From assembly GCF_018860765.1 (NCBI RefSeq), contig NZ_JAHKPV010000018.1, positions 124,489 to 188,488 of the forward strand: DNA of 64,000 nucleotides. Direction: 5' to 3'. Position 1 is the stretch's first letter. Each line of letters opens with the position of its first letter. Made by a program: the position numbers and the translations under genes. This DNA comes from Marinobacter salexigens (lineage in GTDB: Bacteria; Pseudomonadota; Gammaproteobacteria; Pseudomonadales; Oleiphilaceae). Below are positions 50,817 to 59,441 of the stretch, in pieces. The notes beneath the pieces are model-generated. The model saw nothing but the letters and a program-made list of their open reading frames with translations, did no database searches and was not told the DNA's origin.

Positions 50817-51475
50817 GGGCGAACCCTCTTGGTTGCAAGCTCACATTCAAACAAAAATTCAAAGGCTTCCACATGCCGCAGGCAGTCCGCCATGGTATTG
50901 CCCCAGGTATACAGACCATGCCCGCGAATCAGGTAGCCGGGTTGCTCGGGGTGTTCCAGAAACCACTCTCGGGTTTCCCGGGCCAGAGTTTCAATATCCT
51001 GCGTGTTTTCAAAAACTGGAATCGTGACCGTCGACTCATGGGTTTCCACGCCATCGAAGGCTTTTTGCAGCTCGTAGCCTTTAAATGTTAAAAGCTCCCC
51101 AGCGGGAACGAGCCGACTGAGCACGGTTGCGTTAACCGAATGGGTATGCAGAACGGCCCCAACATCCGGGAACACCGGATACAGCACCGTATGCAGCAGC
51201 GTCTCAGCTGAGGCACGGCACTCGCTTTGCACAGGCTTGCCCTGCAGATCGACAACCATGACATCGCCCGCCCCCAATTGACCTTTGTGGCGGCCAGATA
51301 CCGTAATGGCAATATGTTCGTGATCTATACGAGCAGAATAGTTGCTGCTTGTAGCCGGGGACCAGCCACGCCCGTACAGGAAGCGCCCGGCATCTACTAT
51401 GGCTTCGGCAACAACAGCGTATCGGCTTACATCAAACACGGTTTTACTTTCCAAAAGATGAAGAGCATGGCTCAT
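50813..51475 (-). CDS. mtnB: Methylthioribulose-1-phosphate dehydratase
   Basis: Class II aldolase-fold zinc enzyme of methionine salvage, 220 residues. Zinc ligands appear in AVLHTHSVNATVLSRL (His-x-His) and GYLIRGHGLYTWGNTM (His); the substrate-binding GWSPATSSNYSARI is typical. The ATG at 51473-51475 is used instead of a TTG ten codons earlier. Either start overlaps the end of xdhC, by 32 bases for the ATG. mtnA and mtnK/mtnP, needed for the full pathway, are not in the window. Confidence 0.93.
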   Translation of the reverse strand: MSHALHLLESKTVFDVSRYAVVAEAIVDAGRFLYGRGWSPATSSNYSARIDHEHIAITVSGRHKGQLGAGDVMVVDLQGKPVQSECRASAETLLHTVLYPVFPDVGAVLHTHSVNATVLSRLVPAGELLTFKGYELQKAFDGVETHESTVTIPVFENTQDIETLARETREWFLEHPEQPGYLIRGHGLYTWGNTMADCLRHVEAFEFLFECELATKRVRP

Positions 51476-52514
51476 GGGGTGTTCGCAAATGATGCCGCGC
51501 GGCAATCAAATCAGCAACAACGGAAATGGCAATTTCTGCAGGGGTTTTACTGGGTATATCGATGCCGATAGGTGCGCGCAAACGCTGCAGCTCAGCACCA
51601 CCAAGGCCAAGCGATGCCAAACGTTCACGCCGAGCCTCGGATGTTCGTTTTGAACCCATGGCACCCACATAAAACGCTGGCGACTGCAGCGCCGCCAGCA
51701 AGCCCATATCGTCTATTCGCGGGTCATGTGCCAGCGCCAACACGCCGCACCAGCTATCGCTAAAAGACTCGATTATCACATCATCCGGCAATCTCCGGTC
51801 TAGTGGCAGTTTCGGGTGCCCCCAGCCAGAAGCAAAGGTTTCGCGAGGCTCACAAAGCGTGACAGTAAAATCAGCCGCACCTGCAAACTCTGCCACATAG
51901 CGTGCGACTTCTCCGGCACCAATGAGCAGCAGCCGACATTCCGGCTGCAACGTATGACGCAACTCTTGTCCGTCAAACACAATGCTGGGCTCAGAGGCAG
52001 ACTCAGGCAATTGCAGCGTCATACTGCTTTGATCCGTGCTTCGATAAGCGCTTTTGGAGGTATTTTGAAGGTTGTCTTGGAGAATGACGCGCCGGGCTAC
52101 TGGGTTGCGATGACTCAAAGCGTCTGCCAACTGCCGCACATGCGCTATCGCATTGCTATTGGCTGAAGCGGCACCCAAGGGCTCCACTAGCAACCGGATG
52201 CGACCACCACAGGGCAGCCGAAAGTCATCACGGTCGTTGTCGGTAATACCGTAGTCGATAACCACAGGGTAGTCAGAGCCCTCGCGGGCGGTGCGACGCA
52301 GAAGATCTTCTTCCAGACAGCCGCCTGATACGGAACCACTCCATTGCCCCGTATCACTCACCGCTAGCCAGGAACCGGCGGGCCGGGGCGATGAGCCCCA
52401 GGTTTCCACAATCGTGCATAACCACACCCGCCAGCCTTGCTCAAGCCACGACAGGACATCCTTAATCACCGATTCATGGCTACCAGTCACCGGAGCGGTA
52501 GGGCTTTCAGGCAT
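51444..52514 (-). CDS. XdhC/CoxI family molybdoenzyme maturation protein
   Basis: Protein of 356 residues that in the family binds molybdenum cofactor, helps sulfurate it and inserts it into xanthine-dehydrogenase-type enzymes. N-terminal XdhC domain: TIVETWGSSPRPAGSWLAVS and GSVSGGCLEEDLLRR, with the conserved cysteine. C-terminal Rossmann domain: RLLLIGAGEVARYVAEFA, LALAHDPRIDDMGLLAAL, and FYVGAMGSKRTSEARRERL. It overlaps the large hydroxylase subunit gene by 8 bases and mtnB by 32, so it is cotranscribed with both. Confidence 0.93.
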   Translation of the reverse strand: MPESPTAPVTGSHESVIKDVLSWLEQGWRVWLCTIVETWGSSPRPAGSWLAVSDTGQWSGSVSGGCLEEDLLRRTAREGSDYPVVIDYGITDNDRDDFRLPCGGRIRLLVEPLGAASANSNAIAHVRQLADALSHRNPVARRVILQDNLQNTSKSAYRSTDQSSMTLQLPESASEPSIVFDGQELRHTLQPECRLLLIGAGEVARYVAEFAGAADFTVTLCEPRETFASGWGHPKLPLDRRLPDDVIIESFSDSWCGVLALAHDPRIDDMGLLAALQSPAFYVGAMGSKRTSEARRERLASLGLGGAELQRLRAPIGIDIPSKTPAEIAISVVADLIAARHHLRTPHEPCSSSFGK

Positions 52515-54711
52515 CGGCTTTCAAAGGCAGACTGCGCTGGCGCTTGCCCGTCAAGGCAAAAAGTGCATTGCCCAGAGCCGGAATAACCGGAGGCACGCCG
52601 GGCTCGCCCACGCCTGTTGGAGCTTCCGTGCTTTGAACAATGTCCACCGTTACCTCGGGCAGCTCATATTGCCGCAGCAGCTGATAATCGTGGAAGTTGC
52701 TCTGCTGCACTTGGCCATCTTCGTAGGTTATCTCGCCGTAAAGTGCCGCGGTCAGCCCGAAGACAATCCCGCCTTCAATTTGGTCTTCTACAATGCGCGG
52801 GTTCACCACTTGGCCGCAATCCACAGCACAGGCCACCTTGTAAACCTTAATGACACCATTCTCCACCCCGGCTTCTACGACCTGAGCCACAAAGGTTCCG
52901 AAGCTTTTGAACAGGGCTATGCCTCGGCCACGACCTTGTGCAACGGGCGTATCCCAATTGGCTAATCGCGCAGCTCTGTCGAGCACTTCCAGATGTCTGG
53001 GCTGGCCCGCCAGCAGTTTTCGACGAAACTGGTAGGGGTCTTCTCCGGTTTCATGAGCCAGCTCATCCATGAAGGTTTCGACAGCAAAACCATTGTGGGA
53101 GTACCCCACTGATCGCCAGAATGTGACCGGCACACCGGGGTCGGTATGGGTATGGCGAACATCTATGTTATCCACGTTGTAGGGGTACTCTATGGCCCCC
53201 TCTATGGCCGACATGTCCTTTGGGGTTGCGATACCTTCGGCAAGCAAGCCGACTTTACCCAAGGTGTCATACATGAACTTTGGCGCCCAAGGGTACTGGG
53301 CTGGCGCAGCATTTCGCACATACCAGTCCAGCAACTGGGGCCCAACGATTTGGTGGTGCCAACCGATTAGCTTGCTGCCTTCAAAGCCAGCTTGCATCCT
53401 GTGCAGCATGGCCGGGCGATATAAGTCGTGCTGGGTATCTTCTTCCCGCGACCAAATCAGTTTCACTGGCTTTTTAATCCGGTATGCAACCGCTGCAGCT
53501 TCTTCGACATAATCTTGAGTCAAGCGGCGACCAAACCCACCACCAAGAAATGTAGTGTTGATCGTAACATCGCTCGGAGAAAGGTCGGTTACCCTAGCCG
53601 CAGCAATACGACCAAGATCGGGAGCCTGTGTGGGCGCCCACACTTCAATGCTGTTGTCCCGGTACCAGACAGTAGCATTCATCGGCTCCAGAGTTGAGTG
53701 GGCCAAATACGGCTGACTGTATTCTGCTTCAAATACTCTCTCTGCTTTTTCAAGAGAATCTTCATAATCGCCTTCGCTACGCTCCGACTCGCCGCGATCC
53801 TCATCCCCCGCCTTTCGATAGGAGGCAAACACCTCATGGGTTGAAAGCGACAAAGCTTCCTCGTTATCCCATTCTACTTTCAAGGCATCCTGAGCTTTTC
53901 GGGCACGCCAATATTTGTCGGCAACAATTGCCACGCCGCGTTGGATTTCGAATACATCCAAAACTCCCGGCATAGCACTCACATCGCTCTCATTGAACGC
54001 TTTAACCCGTGCACCGTAACGGGGTGGACGGGTTACAACGCTGTAAACCATCCCGGGCAGCTCAACATCAATGCCATAAACCGCCGTGCCAGTGGATTTG
54101 GCACGCGCATCAAGTCGGCCGCGTTGTTTGCCAATGTACTTCCACTCGCTCGCCGGTTTGAGTGCTACATCATCGCTTATGGATTCTTTAGCCGCGAGTT
54201 CCACCAACTGCCCGTAGCGCAAGGAATCCCGGCCGTTGGGGTGAAGCACCCGCCCCTGAGCAGCAGAGCAATCCGCGGAGTCCACTTGCCATATTCTAGC
54301 CGCTGCCATGATCAGCATCTGCCGCGCCGAAGCCCCTGCTGTGCGCAACGGTTCCCAACTGGTAGAAATACTGGTACTGCCGCCCGTCAGTTGTAGCTTA
54401 TATAGGGGGTTGCGGTATTCAGGCGCCACCGGTGCAAACTTGGGCGTGATCGCTTCTGGATCAACCTCCAGCTCTTCCGCAATCAATGTAGTAAGACCGG
54501 TGTAAGTACCCTGCCCCATTTCAACTCTGGCCAAAGTAAAGTGAATCTCGTCGGTATTGGTTACCTCAAGCCAGACATCCGGTTTCCATTCGCCAGTTTC
54601 CTGTGTGTACCCAGTGGGCATGCCAGAACAACCGGGGAGAGACAGGGACAACATTAGGGAGCCAGACGTACCAGCACTTACTTTCAGAAAGTCGCGTCGA
54701 TTGATAGCCAT
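52507..54711 (-). CDS. Molybdopterin-binding subunit of an IorB-type hydroxylase
   Basis: Large subunit of a xanthine-oxidase-family molybdenum hydroxylase in the isoquinoline 1-oxidoreductase/aldehyde dehydrogenase branch, 734 residues. A twin-arginine signal MAINRRDFLKVSAG with a lipobox-like LPGC predicts export of the folded, cofactor-loaded enzyme. Cofactor-contact regions are TTFLGGGFGRRLTQDYVEEA and, near the C terminus, the catalytic Glu in TGVGEPGVPPVIPALGNALF. The ATG at 54709-54711 has AGAGGTGAT upstream; one base separates it from the small-subunit stop. The substrate cannot be read from the sequence; an aldehyde or N-heterocycle is usual. Confidence 0.92.
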   Translation of the reverse strand: MAINRRDFLKVSAGTSGSLMLSLSLPGCSGMPTGYTQETGEWKPDVWLEVTNTDEIHFTLARVEMGQGTYTGLTTLIAEELEVDPEAITPKFAPVAPEYRNPLYKLQLTGGSTSISTSWEPLRTAGASARQMLIMAAARIWQVDSADCSAAQGRVLHPNGRDSLRYGQLVELAAKESISDDVALKPASEWKYIGKQRGRLDARAKSTGTAVYGIDVELPGMVYSVVTRPPRYGARVKAFNESDVSAMPGVLDVFEIQRGVAIVADKYWRARKAQDALKVEWDNEEALSLSTHEVFASYRKAGDEDRGESERSEGDYEDSLEKAERVFEAEYSQPYLAHSTLEPMNATVWYRDNSIEVWAPTQAPDLGRIAAARVTDLSPSDVTINTTFLGGGFGRRLTQDYVEEAAAVAYRIKKPVKLIWSREEDTQHDLYRPAMLHRMQAGFEGSKLIGWHHQIVGPQLLDWYVRNAAPAQYPWAPKFMYDTLGKVGLLAEGIATPKDMSAIEGAIEYPYNVDNIDVRHTHTDPGVPVTFWRSVGYSHNGFAVETFMDELAHETGEDPYQFRRKLLAGQPRHLEVLDRAARLANWDTPVAQGRGRGIALFKSFGTFVAQVVEAGVENGVIKVYKVACAVDCGQVVNPRIVEDQIEGGIVFGLTAALYGEITYEDGQVQQSNFHDYQLLRQYELPEVTVDIVQSTEAPTGVGEPGVPPVIPALGNALFALTGKRQRSLPLKADA

Positions 54712-54712
54712 A

Positions 54713-55207
54713 TCACCTCTCCTCCCCGGCTGCCGACGCATCGTATGCGAGAGGGCCTCCAGCCACCGACTCTACAGCGGCGATAATGCGCGAGTAGGTA
54801 CCACAGCGGCAGAGATTGCCAGTCATGGCTGCGACAATATCGTTTCGGGTTGGAGCCGGATTCGTTGCCAAAAGATGGGCTGCACTCATGATTTGGCCAG
54901 ATTGACAGTAACCGCACTGTGGCACACCCTTGGCAATCCACGCTTTTTGTAGGGCATGGAGTTGCCCATCCTCAGCCAAGCCCTCTATGGTGGTTACTTC
55001 ACCACCAACCGCGAACTCCACCGGGGTCGAACAGGACCGCACCGGCTGCCCATTCAGATGTACCGTGCAAGCGCCGCACAGCCCCGCACCACAGCCGAAT
55101 TTGGTGCCCTTCAGCCCCAGTTCGTCACGCAATACCCATAACAAAGGGGTATCACCCTCAATATCCAACGAGCGCTGTTCGCCGTTAACTGTAAGGCTAA
55201 GTGCCAT
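54713..55207 (-). CDS. 2Fe-2S subunit of an IorA-type hydroxylase
   Basis: Small subunit of the same molybdenum hydroxylase, 164 residues, with two 2Fe-2S clusters. The plant-ferredoxin-type cluster has [18 protein letters not shown] and VRSC; the second cluster has [12 protein letters not shown] and [11 protein letters not shown]. It has no signal peptide of its own, so it would be co-exported with the twin-arginine large subunit. The ATG follows AGGGAGAGAG. Confidence 0.93.
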   Translation of the reverse strand: MALSLTVNGEQRSLDIEGDTPLLWVLRDELGLKGTKFGCGAGLCGACTVHLNGQPVRSCSTPVEFAVGGEVTTIEGLAEDGQLHALQKAWIAKGVPQCGYCQSGQIMSAAHLLATNPAPTRNDIVAAMTGNLCRCGTYSRIIAAVESVAGGPLAYDASAAGEER

Positions 55208-55284
55208 GCCTACTCTCTCCCTATTCTCAACACCGCATGTTGGGTTCTTGTTTTTGTATGGCCGATGGCGGCTTGAAGCAGGTA

Positions 55285-55476
55285 TTACTTCACAACTTTT
55301 TCGCCGTCTTTATTTACCCACACTTCGCGCTCATCGGTTTTCATTTTTCCGTTGGAGTCCCACACCTCACGATTCTGGGTTTTCTCATCAACCTTGCCTT
55401 TGTCGTCCCAAATCACACGGTCTTTGCAGCCCGCTAAAGCCAAAACAACAAACAATATCAGAGCAATTTTTTTCAT
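55285..55476 (-). CDS. Small repeat lipoprotein
   Basis: 63 residues: a clear lipoprotein signal ([17 protein letters not shown]) and a mature part of only 47 residues made of three degenerate copies of a charged unit: [39 protein letters not shown]. Each has a conserved Trp followed by a turn (DKG, SNG, NKDG). I do not recognise a family. It lies 77 bases upstream of the hydroxylase small subunit on the same strand and may lead that transcript. The start and ribosome region look real, so I take it as a gene. Confidence 0.75.
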   Translation of the reverse strand: MKKIALILFVVLALAGCKDRVIWDDKGKVDEKTQNREVWDSNGKMKTDEREVWVNKDGEKVVK

Positions 55477-55543
55477 GAAAAATCCTCAATTCAGATCAGT
55501 ATATATTTATTACCGCGTCAGACTTACAAATCGCATAGCAACA

Positions 55544-56125
55544 TTAGCGTGTGCCGTGCATTTCTCGGTTGTGTTGTTTGTCCCGGTCACTCTTGCGCAC
55601 CATGACATAGACCGCTCCGGTTCCACCGTGCCGTTTCTGGGCCGAGTGGAACGCCATTACGTCTGCGAGTTCCGGCAACCACTTTGCCAAATAGCTTTTG
55701 AGCTGAGCTATACCATCGGGATTACGCTCTCCCTTCCCATGAAGAATCATCACGGACCGTAAACCGTAATTAACGCAGTCTCCGATGAACTGAAAGACCT
55801 CTTTGCGCGCCTGCTCCACCGTCATTCGATGCAGGTCAAGCCTCGCCTCAATGGGATATTGGCCCAGCCTAAGCTTGCGGAAGACTCCGTTTTGTATACC
55901 GGGTCGCTGCCAACTGAGAATGTCGTGTGCGGTTAAGGGTTCAACTATGTCCGAGGTCAGTGGATTAGCATCTCGAAGCGGTTTTTCCACGGCAGCACGC
56001 TGACGCTCCAAGTGGCCGGGCGTCAGTTCGCGGGGGGTGGTTATCTCGGCGCGATTGGGCTTTCGGATACGCCGAACATCCTTCATTTCCTCAAGAAAAC
56101 TGAGGCGATCATTTTTGGTAATCAT
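55544..56125 (-). CDS. Smr domain protein
   Basis: 193 residues with a C-terminal Smr (MutS2-related) domain: LDLHRMTVEQARKEVFQFI followed by RSVMILHGKGERN and a final ADVMAFHSAQKRHGGTGAVY. LDLH and HGKG are the family signatures of this nuclease fold. The N terminus is charged and probably flexible. It resembles E. coli SmrA/SmrB in size; Smr proteins act as DNA nicking enzymes or, for SmrB, cleave mRNA at collided ribosomes. Which role applies is not clear. It is divergent from the DUF294 gene. Confidence 0.88.
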   Translation of the reverse strand: MITKNDRLSFLEEMKDVRRIRKPNRAEITTPRELTPGHLERQRAAVEKPLRDANPLTSDIVEPLTAHDILSWQRPGIQNGVFRKLRLGQYPIEARLDLHRMTVEQARKEVFQFIGDCVNYGLRSVMILHGKGERNPDGIAQLKSYLAKWLPELADVMAFHSAQKRHGGTGAVYVMVRKSDRDKQHNREMHGTR

Positions 56126-56323
56126 AGCCGTGCATTCAATAAGCTGAAGAATGAAGGAACTCTACCACTCGGCACGCTTTCCATAAAGAAAGCCGAGGTT
56201 TGATCAGGCTTGCATCTGGCCCCCATCAAAACGCCCAAGATGCGACCAATATCGTAGAGTGAACATGGGCTCCTGTGTTCTACACTGTAAACTGACAATA
56301 ATAACGAATGGACGGGACCGGCT

Positions 56324-58240
56324 ATGGCAGCAGCAAACCAAGATACAACTCGCCCGCAGAATACTCGCGCCATCATGGTCTTCCTCCAGTCCCACGCGCC
56401 CTTTTCCAACATGGATGACGATCATCTCGCTCGCTTTGCGGAGCATGCAACGCTTCGGTTTTACGCTGATGGCGATGTCGTTTTGTCGACAGAAGATGGA
56501 ATCGTTGACAAATTCTACGTTGTTAAACAGGGACGGATTCGTGGCGAACGACATAATGAGAAAGCCGACAAGACCGAAACCACATTTGAGATAAGCCAGG
56601 GCGAGTGTTTTCCCCTAGCGGCAATCATAGGTGAGCGTCCCACTCGAACTCTGCACCGCGCAGCTGGCGACACCTTCTGTTTAAGTATTGAGCAAGACGC
56701 GTTTATAACCCTGATATCCGAGAGCGAACCATTCCGGGATTTTTGCTTACGCGGTGTCAGCAGCTTGCTGGATCAGGTTAACCAACGCATACAAACCGGC
56801 GCCATGGCGTCTATGGGGTCTAGCATCTCTCTAAGCACCCCGCTTGAGCGCTACGCCCTGCGTAACCCCATTGTGTGTAATCCAGATTTGCCTGTGCGCA
56901 AAGCCGTTGCCCGCATGCATGAAAACAATGTTGGCAGCATCGTTATCACCGACGATGTCCGCCATCCCATAGGTATTTTTACACTTCGCGACCTGCGCAC
57001 CATGATTGCCGAGGAAACTTGCAGCTTAGACGAGCCCGTGGGTCAAATCATGACCAAAAACCCCTGCTATCTACCTGTACAAGCAGACGCCTTTGACGCG
57101 GCCATGCTAATGGCAGAGCACCACTTCGCACACCTCTGCGTGGTGGATGAGCACAAGCGTCTAATAGGAATGGTATCGGAGCGAGACCTCTTTTCCCTGC
57201 AAAGGGTTGATCTGGTGAACCTCGCCCGAACGATTGGTACCGCCACACATATACGTACACTGGTTAGCCTTCGTACCGATGTATCCCGCTTAGTGGACGC
57301 TATGCTGGCCCACGGAGCAGACTCTGGTCAGGTCGTTAAAATCATTACGACTCTTAACGACGTCACTGTGAGGCGAGTACTTGAGCTGAATATAAAGAAA
57401 AATGACCCGGGTATAGCATTCACCTGGCTAACGTTTGGTAGCGAAGGCCGGCAGGAGCAAACCCTGCTGACCGACCAAGACAACGGTATTTTATTCCAAA
57501 CGCCAGAAGGCATGACGGACGATCAAGTACGTGAAAAGCTGTTGCCGTTCGCTCGAACAGTGAATGACGAGCTTGCCCAGTGTGGCTTTACCCTGTGCAA
57601 AGGCAACATCATGGCCAGTAACCCTAAGCTGTGCCTGAGTGATCACGAGTGGGATGACTGGTTCATCCGCTTCATTGATGCATCCACACCGCAAAATCTG
57701 GTTTACTCGTCCATCTTTCTCGACATGAGGGCGGTTTTTGGTCCCACCGACTCGTTAAACGAACTTCTTGATAAAGTGCTCGCGAGAATTCAGAAGAATG
57801 CGCTTTTCCAAAAGATGCTTGCAGGAAACGCGCTCCAGAGAAAGCCCCCGCTGACCATGTTTCGCAATTTCCGCTATGTCACTGACGGAAAAAAGCACAG
57901 TCTGGACCTCAAGCGTCAAGGATTGGCGCCTTTCGTTGAGGCCGTGCGCGTATTTGCGCTGGCCAACGGTGTAAAAAATGCAAATACGCTTGAGAGGATG
58001 AGCGAACTGGTTGGAAAGGGTATTTTTGACGACAAAGATGCCAATGCATGGAAAGACGCCTACAGCCTAATACAGGCTATTCGTATGCGCTCCCATCAGG
58101 AAATGCTGGAACGTGGCGAGGAGCTCACAAATTTGATTGACCCGAATGACCTAAATCCGCTAGACAGACGGATTTTGCGAGAATCGTTCAGGCAGGCCCA
58201 GCGTCTGCAACAAAAACTCGAAATTACCTACCAACTCTGA
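56324..58240 (+). CDS. cNMP-binding/CBS/DUF294 nucleotidyltransferase-like protein
   Basis: Cytoplasmic signalling protein of 638 residues. Order: a cyclic-nucleotide-binding domain (about residues 15-140), a CBS pair (about 185-300; VGSIVITDDVRHPIGIFTLR and LCVVDEHKRLIGMVSERDL), a DUF294 putative nucleotidyltransferase (GSEGRQEQTLLTDQDNGILF, whose Asp pair would bind metal), and a DUF294 C-terminal helical domain. The layout resembles GlnD-like sensors, but no uridylylation partner is known. It is encoded 16 bases before an exonuclease and upstream of an acetate-type symporter and sensor kinase. A role in sensing energy state for that locus is inferred. Confidence 0.88.
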   Translation: MAAANQDTTRPQNTRAIMVFLQSHAPFSNMDDDHLARFAEHATLRFYADGDVVLSTEDGIVDKFYVVKQGRIRGERHNEKADKTETTFEISQGECFPLAAIIGERPTRTLHRAAGDTFCLSIEQDAFITLISESEPFRDFCLRGVSSLLDQVNQRIQTGAMASMGSSISLSTPLERYALRNPIVCNPDLPVRKAVARMHENNVGSIVITDDVRHPIGIFTLRDLRTMIAEETCSLDEPVGQIMTKNPCYLPVQADAFDAAMLMAEHHFAHLCVVDEHKRLIGMVSERDLFSLQRVDLVNLARTIGTATHIRTLVSLRTDVSRLVDAMLAHGADSGQVVKIITTLNDVTVRRVLELNIKKNDPGIAFTWLTFGSEGRQEQTLLTDQDNGILFQTPEGMTDDQVREKLLPFARTVNDELAQCGFTLCKGNIMASNPKLCLSDHEWDDWFIRFIDASTPQNLVYSSIFLDMRAVFGPTDSLNELLDKVLARIQKNALFQKMLAGNALQRKPPLTMFRNFRYVTDGKKHSLDLKRQGLAPFVEAVRVFALANGVKNANTLERMSELVGKGIFDDKDANAWKDAYSLIQAIRMRSHQEMLERGEELTNLIDPNDLNPLDRRILRESFRQAQRLQQKLEITYQL

Positions 58241-58256
58241 AGCCAGGCCGCCGCCC

Positions 58257-58964
58257 ATGCTGCAACAGATCAAACAATGGATTGCACGTCGACGCGCCGG
58301 CATAACCGGCAATATAGCCCCAGAGAATACGCCCAAGCCTAAAACACCGGGGGACCAGCTTCTTACTGAGTGCCGCCTGATCGTACTTGACTTGGAGACC
58401 ACCGGTCTACATCCCGGAAAAGATGAAGTAATCGCTGTTGGCGCAGTCGCTATCAGCGTAGGTGCTATCGACCTCAGTGATCAGTTTGACCTCGTTCTGA
58501 GGCGCCCGGAACTGGACATCACCCAAACGGTTCTAATTCACGGCATAGGCCCGGAAGCCCTCACTCAGGGCCACGAAACCGAGGATGCTCTGCTGTTTTT
58601 ACTGGAATGGATGAATGGTGATCCGATACTCGCCTACCATTCTGCCTTTGATCAGAAGTTTCTTGAGAAAACACTAAAAGCAGAGTTGGGCTACACCCAG
58701 AACCACACATGGATGGACGTGGCTGATGTGCTACCTGCGTTTTTTCCGGATGCCAAAACGGGAGGCAAAGGCTTGGATCATTGGGCGGACTATTTTGGCC
58801 TTGAAGTCAGTGCCCGACACCACGCTGCTTCAGATGCGTTGGCCACGGCTGAACTCACATTAATCGCATTGAACAAAGCACGTAAAGAAGGCTTAAAAAC
58901 CCTTCGAGAGTTGCACGACAAACTACGCTACCACCGCCGCCTAAGAAACATACACCACAACTGA
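58257..58964 (+). CDS. 3'-5' exonuclease, DnaQ/epsilon family
   Basis: 235 residues. DEDDh exonuclease motifs are visible: VLDLETTGLHPGKDEVIAVG (Exo I, Asp and Glu), PILAYHSAFDQKFLEKTL (Exo II) and HHAASDALATAELTL (Exo III with His and Asp). It resembles the polymerase III epsilon subunit but lacks the epsilon C-terminal tail and is not next to rnhA, so it is probably not the replicative proofreader. It sits 16 bases after the DUF294 gene, an association seen in several Gammaproteobacteria. The first 35 residues are a basic N-terminal extension. Confidence 0.88.
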   Translation: MLQQIKQWIARRRAGITGNIAPENTPKPKTPGDQLLTECRLIVLDLETTGLHPGKDEVIAVGAVAISVGAIDLSDQFDLVLRRPELDITQTVLIHGIGPEALTQGHETEDALLFLLEWMNGDPILAYHSAFDQKFLEKTLKAELGYTQNHTWMDVADVLPAFFPDAKTGGKGLDHWADYFGLEVSARHHAASDALATAELTLIALNKARKEGLKTLRELHDKLRYHRRLRNIHHN

Positions 58965-59094
58965 TTCAAGCGCCTTCAGGCCTTGGTAACAGGCTTACTT
59001 CAAGAAAAAACTCAAGATTTAGACCTTTTGCCAATATCTATAAATCGCCCGCAATGTAAAGTCATATAGGAGGACAAGTAGGGGAAGTACTAAT

Positions 59095-59148
59095 ATGAAT
59101 AATAAACTCTCTGGTTCGCTCAGCTCATCGAAAAAACACCACAGTTAA
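59095..59148 (+). CDS. Possible 17-residue leader peptide
   Basis: A short frame, MNNKLSGSLSSSKKHHS, begins at an ATG with GGGGAAG about eight bases upstream and ends 25 bases before the DUF4212 start. A stronger AGGAGG (59069-59074) lies further up. The frame is too short for statistics; the only evidence is the purine-rich ribosome site and position ahead of the symporter operon. It may equally be untranslated leader. Confidence 0.3.
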   Translation: MNNKLSGSLSSSKKHHS

Positions 59149-59173
59149 ACAAAAACAATACAGGAGTAATCCT

Positions 59174-59437
59174 ATGCCAGGTCATAGCTACGATGCTGAA
59201 AAGTACTGGAAGGCGAACCTTCGCCTTATATTTGGGAGCCTTATTGTCTGGGCTCTGGTCTCATACGGTTTTGGAATCGTTCTGCGCCCTATGCTTTCAG
59301 GTATCCCAATCGGCGGCACCGATCTGGGTTTCTGGTTTGCTCAACAGGGCTCTATTCTCACGTTCATTGGACTTATCTTCCACTACGCGTGGCGCATGAA
59401 CAGACTCGATAAACAATTCGGCGTAGACGAGGAGTAA
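59174..59437 (+). CDS. DUF4212 symporter small subunit
   Basis: 87-residue membrane protein with two helices (LIFGSLIVWALVSYGFGIVL and the stretch around FIGLIFHYAWRMN). Matches the DUF4212 family, the small partner of VC_2705-type sodium:solute symporters. The motif GYDAEKYWKANLR-like start (SYDAEKYWKANLR) and FWFAQQGSI are family features. AGGAG precedes the ATG. The symporter follows after four bases. Confidence 0.92.
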   Translation: MPGHSYDAEKYWKANLRLIFGSLIVWALVSYGFGIVLRPMLSGIPIGGTDLGFWFAQQGSILTFIGLIFHYAWRMNRLDKQFGVDEE

Positions 59438-59441
59438 GCGT

